Source: Cordia subcordata
Taxonomy: Eukaryota; Streptophyta; Magnoliopsida; Boraginales; Cordiaceae
Direction of reading: 5' to 3'
DNA: 64,000 bases
Assembly: GCA_028554755.1 (NCBI GenBank)
Contig: JAPTOF010000016.1
Span: 12,291,501-12,355,500 of the forward strand
Shown here: in pieces, positions 62,033 through 64,000 of the stretch
Position numbering within the stretch: the first letter of the stretch is position 1
How the letters are laid out: each line of letters starts with the position of its first letter
The notes under the pieces: model-generated
Told to the model about the DNA's origin: nothing
What the model saw: only the letters and a program-made list of their open reading frames with translations
The model's database searches: none
Program-made: the position numbers and the translations under genes

Positions 62033-62246
62033 TGTGTAAATAGTAGTTAGTTATAGTTATAGATAGTTAGTTATAGTTATGAGTTGTCAAATGTAATGCT
62101 GCAGTTATAAGCAATAGCTGAGTAACAGACTGGTAGTTAGTTAGAAATATCTAGCAGTTGTCTATAAATACTCCTCATATGTAACTTACCCTATAATAGA
62201 ATAATAAGATGCTTCTTTCTCTCTCTGCTTCTCTCTCTAGTTTTCA
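62033..62246 (+). repeat. Copia-4 5' LTR
   Basis: Starts TGTGTAAATAG (could start two bases later) and ends TTTTCA directly before the primer site. Contains repeated TAGTTAGTTATAGTTAT units, a TATAAATA box at 62163 and a CT-rich run at 62210-62240. The 3' LTR is outside the window. Confidence 0.75.
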
Positions 62247-62262
62247 TGGTATCCAGAGCAGG
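62247..62262 (+). other. Copia-4 primer-binding site
   Basis: TGGTATCCAGAGCAGG, the initiator tRNA-Met complement TGGTATCAGAGC with one extra C. Confidence 0.85.
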
Positions 62263-62591
62263 AAGATCCTGACTTCTCCATAGCCGATCTTCAAGAAGCT
62301 TCATGATCAGAGTTTTTATTGAGTATTTTGCATTTTCTCTTCATTCTGGTTCTTCGATTCTGATCAGCTAGTGTTTCTCATCATAATTTGCCCTAATTGT
62401 CTTACTTTTTTGGGCTAGGGTTTCTGTGATCAATTTTCTTCCATAAATCCTTCAATTCTTGTTCAATTCTTGTTTTCTCTTCATCAATCAACTACTCTCA
62501 GTAGTGCGATCCAGAATTATCCAAGTTCTTCTCAATCTATACAGTTTTTCTGCCCTTCTCACTTGATCTCCTCTGCCATCTTGTGTTGGCT

Positions 62592-64000
62592 ATGGCTTCT
62601 TCAACTTCAACAGTTCTTGGTGATGAGGATACTGGATTGAAGCCTTTTCTTCATAACTTTAATCACACTACTCTTGTGAAGTTGGACAACACAAACTATG
62701 CATTTTGGAGGCCTCAGATTCAAGTTCTGTTCGAGGCATATAAACTGTTTGATCATTTGACTAGCTCAACTCCACCTCCTCCTAGAACTATTTTACATGC
62801 TTCTGGCAGAGAGGAATCAAATCCAGACTACATTAATTGGCAAATTCAAGATGAACATCTCAAATTGTGTCTTTTGTCCACAATTTCTCCATCAGTGCAG
62901 CAACAAGTATCTCATTTGTCAACCACTGCAGAAGTCTGGAATGCCTTAGTTACTAGGTATAGTTCTCCTAATTGGTCTCATGTTTATCAGTTGAAAATGA
63001 GACTCTGTACCCTATCTAAAGGTACTCTGTCCATGACTGCTTATTTGGATCATGTTAAGAGTTTGGTGGATAGTCTTCATAATGCCTCAGAGACTGTTTC
63101 ATAAAAGGATTTAGTCATGTATATCCTAAAAGGACTTCCACATGAGTATGAGCCTATAAAGGCTTCTATTAGAACTAGACCTGTCCTTATTACATTGGCA
63201 GAACTTACTAGTTTGCTAATTGCTGAAGAACTTCATCTTCAAATGAGTCATTCAGTTTCACTCGCTGATGCATCCACTCAGCATACTGCTACTGCTCTCT
63301 ATTCCAATACTTCTCAGAGAGGTAGAGGAAGGACTAACAGAGGAGGTCGAGGTGGCAGCTCACAAGCAACATCACAGCCTAGGCCTGTTACTCCCTTTTC
63401 AGGGATTCTAGGTCCTGCACCTTCAGGATCCTCCTTTTCCCAACCCTTCAGTGCTCAAGGCTTAGCAACAAAAGTCTATTGCCAAGTTTGTGGTAAACCA
63501 AATCACATTGCACTAAATTGTTGGCATAGGTTTGATGGAGTTAACTACCCTTCTGAACAGTTTGCTCCTAAACAAGCTAACATGGTCCAGCAATCTACAC
63601 CTAGCACTCTGTAAGGTCCTGCTTCTCAATCTTGGATCTTGGACTCAGGGGCTAATTCATATGTCACCAATGATGCAGCTCAACTTCAGACACTATTTCC
63701 TTACACTGGCTCTAATGCTGTGGCTGTAGGAAATGGACAACAGTTGTAGATTCAAAGTATGGGTAGTGGTATTCTTTCTACTCCTCATTCTTTCTTTCTC
63801 TCAGAAGTTCTTCTTGTTCCTATTATATCTCAAAATCTGTTATTTGTTCATCAATTCACTATTGATAATAATTGTTCTATTCTTTTCACTTCTAAGGAGG
63901 CAATTATACTGGACAACATCCCCTGTACGCAGGGACTCTACTGCCTTCCAAGTTTCATCTCTTCCTCCAGTCCTAATAAACCTCAAGCTTTGTCTTTTGT
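62592..64000 (+). pseudogene. Copia-4 gag and start of pol, with three in-frame stops
   Basis: From the ATG at 62592 (MASSTSTVLGDEDTGLKPF) one single frame is kept to the window end. Order: gag (LDNTNYAFWRPQIQVLFEAY; a UBN2-type core), an RGRGRTNRGGRGG basic region, the zinc knuckle CQVCGKPNHIALNC near 63480, and the protease motif WILDSGANSYVT near 63630. The frame is interrupted by TAA at 63102, TAA at 63612 and TAG at 63747 but has no frameshift. All are compatible with C-to-T changes from Gln codons (CAA or CAG), though the ancestral codons are not known. Confidence 0.85.

Larger units (their letters stand above)
62033..64000 (+). mobile_element. Copia-4: 5' part of a Ty1/copia element, runs off the window
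   Basis: 5' LTR (about 62033-62246), primer site, leader, gag and the beginning of pol in plus orientation. It lies in the presumed large intron of TOL in the same direction as that gene. The gag sequence resembles the Ale/Retrofit group, an inference. Confidence 0.85.

Overview
This is plant nuclear DNA, most likely from a eudicot. The genes have many short exons and AT-rich GT-AG introns. The three host genes match plant families, and most other sequence is retrotransposons and small inverted-repeat elements. There is no operon, CRISPR array or prokaryotic signal, and I found no convincing tRNA or rRNA gene. All coordinates come from reading the sequence by eye; exon joins were checked by splice-site sequence and reading phase.

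Host genes. (1) Positions 73-4774, minus strand: a zinc-dependent medium-chain alcohol dehydrogenase-like gene. Five exons are visible and the last lies beyond the left edge. (2) Positions 19452-26637, minus strand: a complete eight-exon gene for translation initiation factor eIF3 subunit L (525 codons), with TGGGCC/T motifs upstream. (3) Positions 53038-58565 and onward, plus strand: a TOM1-LIKE (TOL) ESCRT-0-type gene. Five exons covering the VHS domain are visible; the rest must lie past the right edge, after an intron of at least 5.4 kb loaded with transposon debris.

Mobile DNA from left to right: a snap-back element in ADH intron 1; several small inverted-repeat elements at 5.8-8.0 kb; Copia-1 (8010-13630, minus strand) with nearly identical LTRs and a TATTC target duplication; a hAT-like element at 15.6-16.3 kb with a sister copy at 27.1-27.9 kb; a Tourist-like MITE in an eIF3L intron; Copia-2 (29730-34761, plus), old and decayed; a FAR1/MULE transposase fossil at 35.9-37.7 kb; a decayed Sirevirus-type copia (38804-47848, plus) with an extra ORF after pol and a truncated right LTR; a long gypsy-like LTR with some internal sequence (47849 to about 50285, minus); a Mutator (MuDR-type) transposase remnant (about 50290-51166, minus), with a cluster of ten 17-bp palindromes upstream; an RTE-type LINE tail in TOL intron 1; and Copia-4, which begins at about 62033 inside the presumed TOL intron and leaves the window.

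The two most unusual signals are regulatory-looking arrays inside mobile DNA. One is the palindrome cluster at 51367-51741 (core CGGTAGGTSACCTACCG, partly in a 149-bp tandem duplication). The other is a run of about 15 W-box cores (TTGACC/T on the element's sense strand) in the leader of Copia-1 at 12484-12712. I did not find a convincing new multi-gene system; the novelty here lies in the structure of the repeats.
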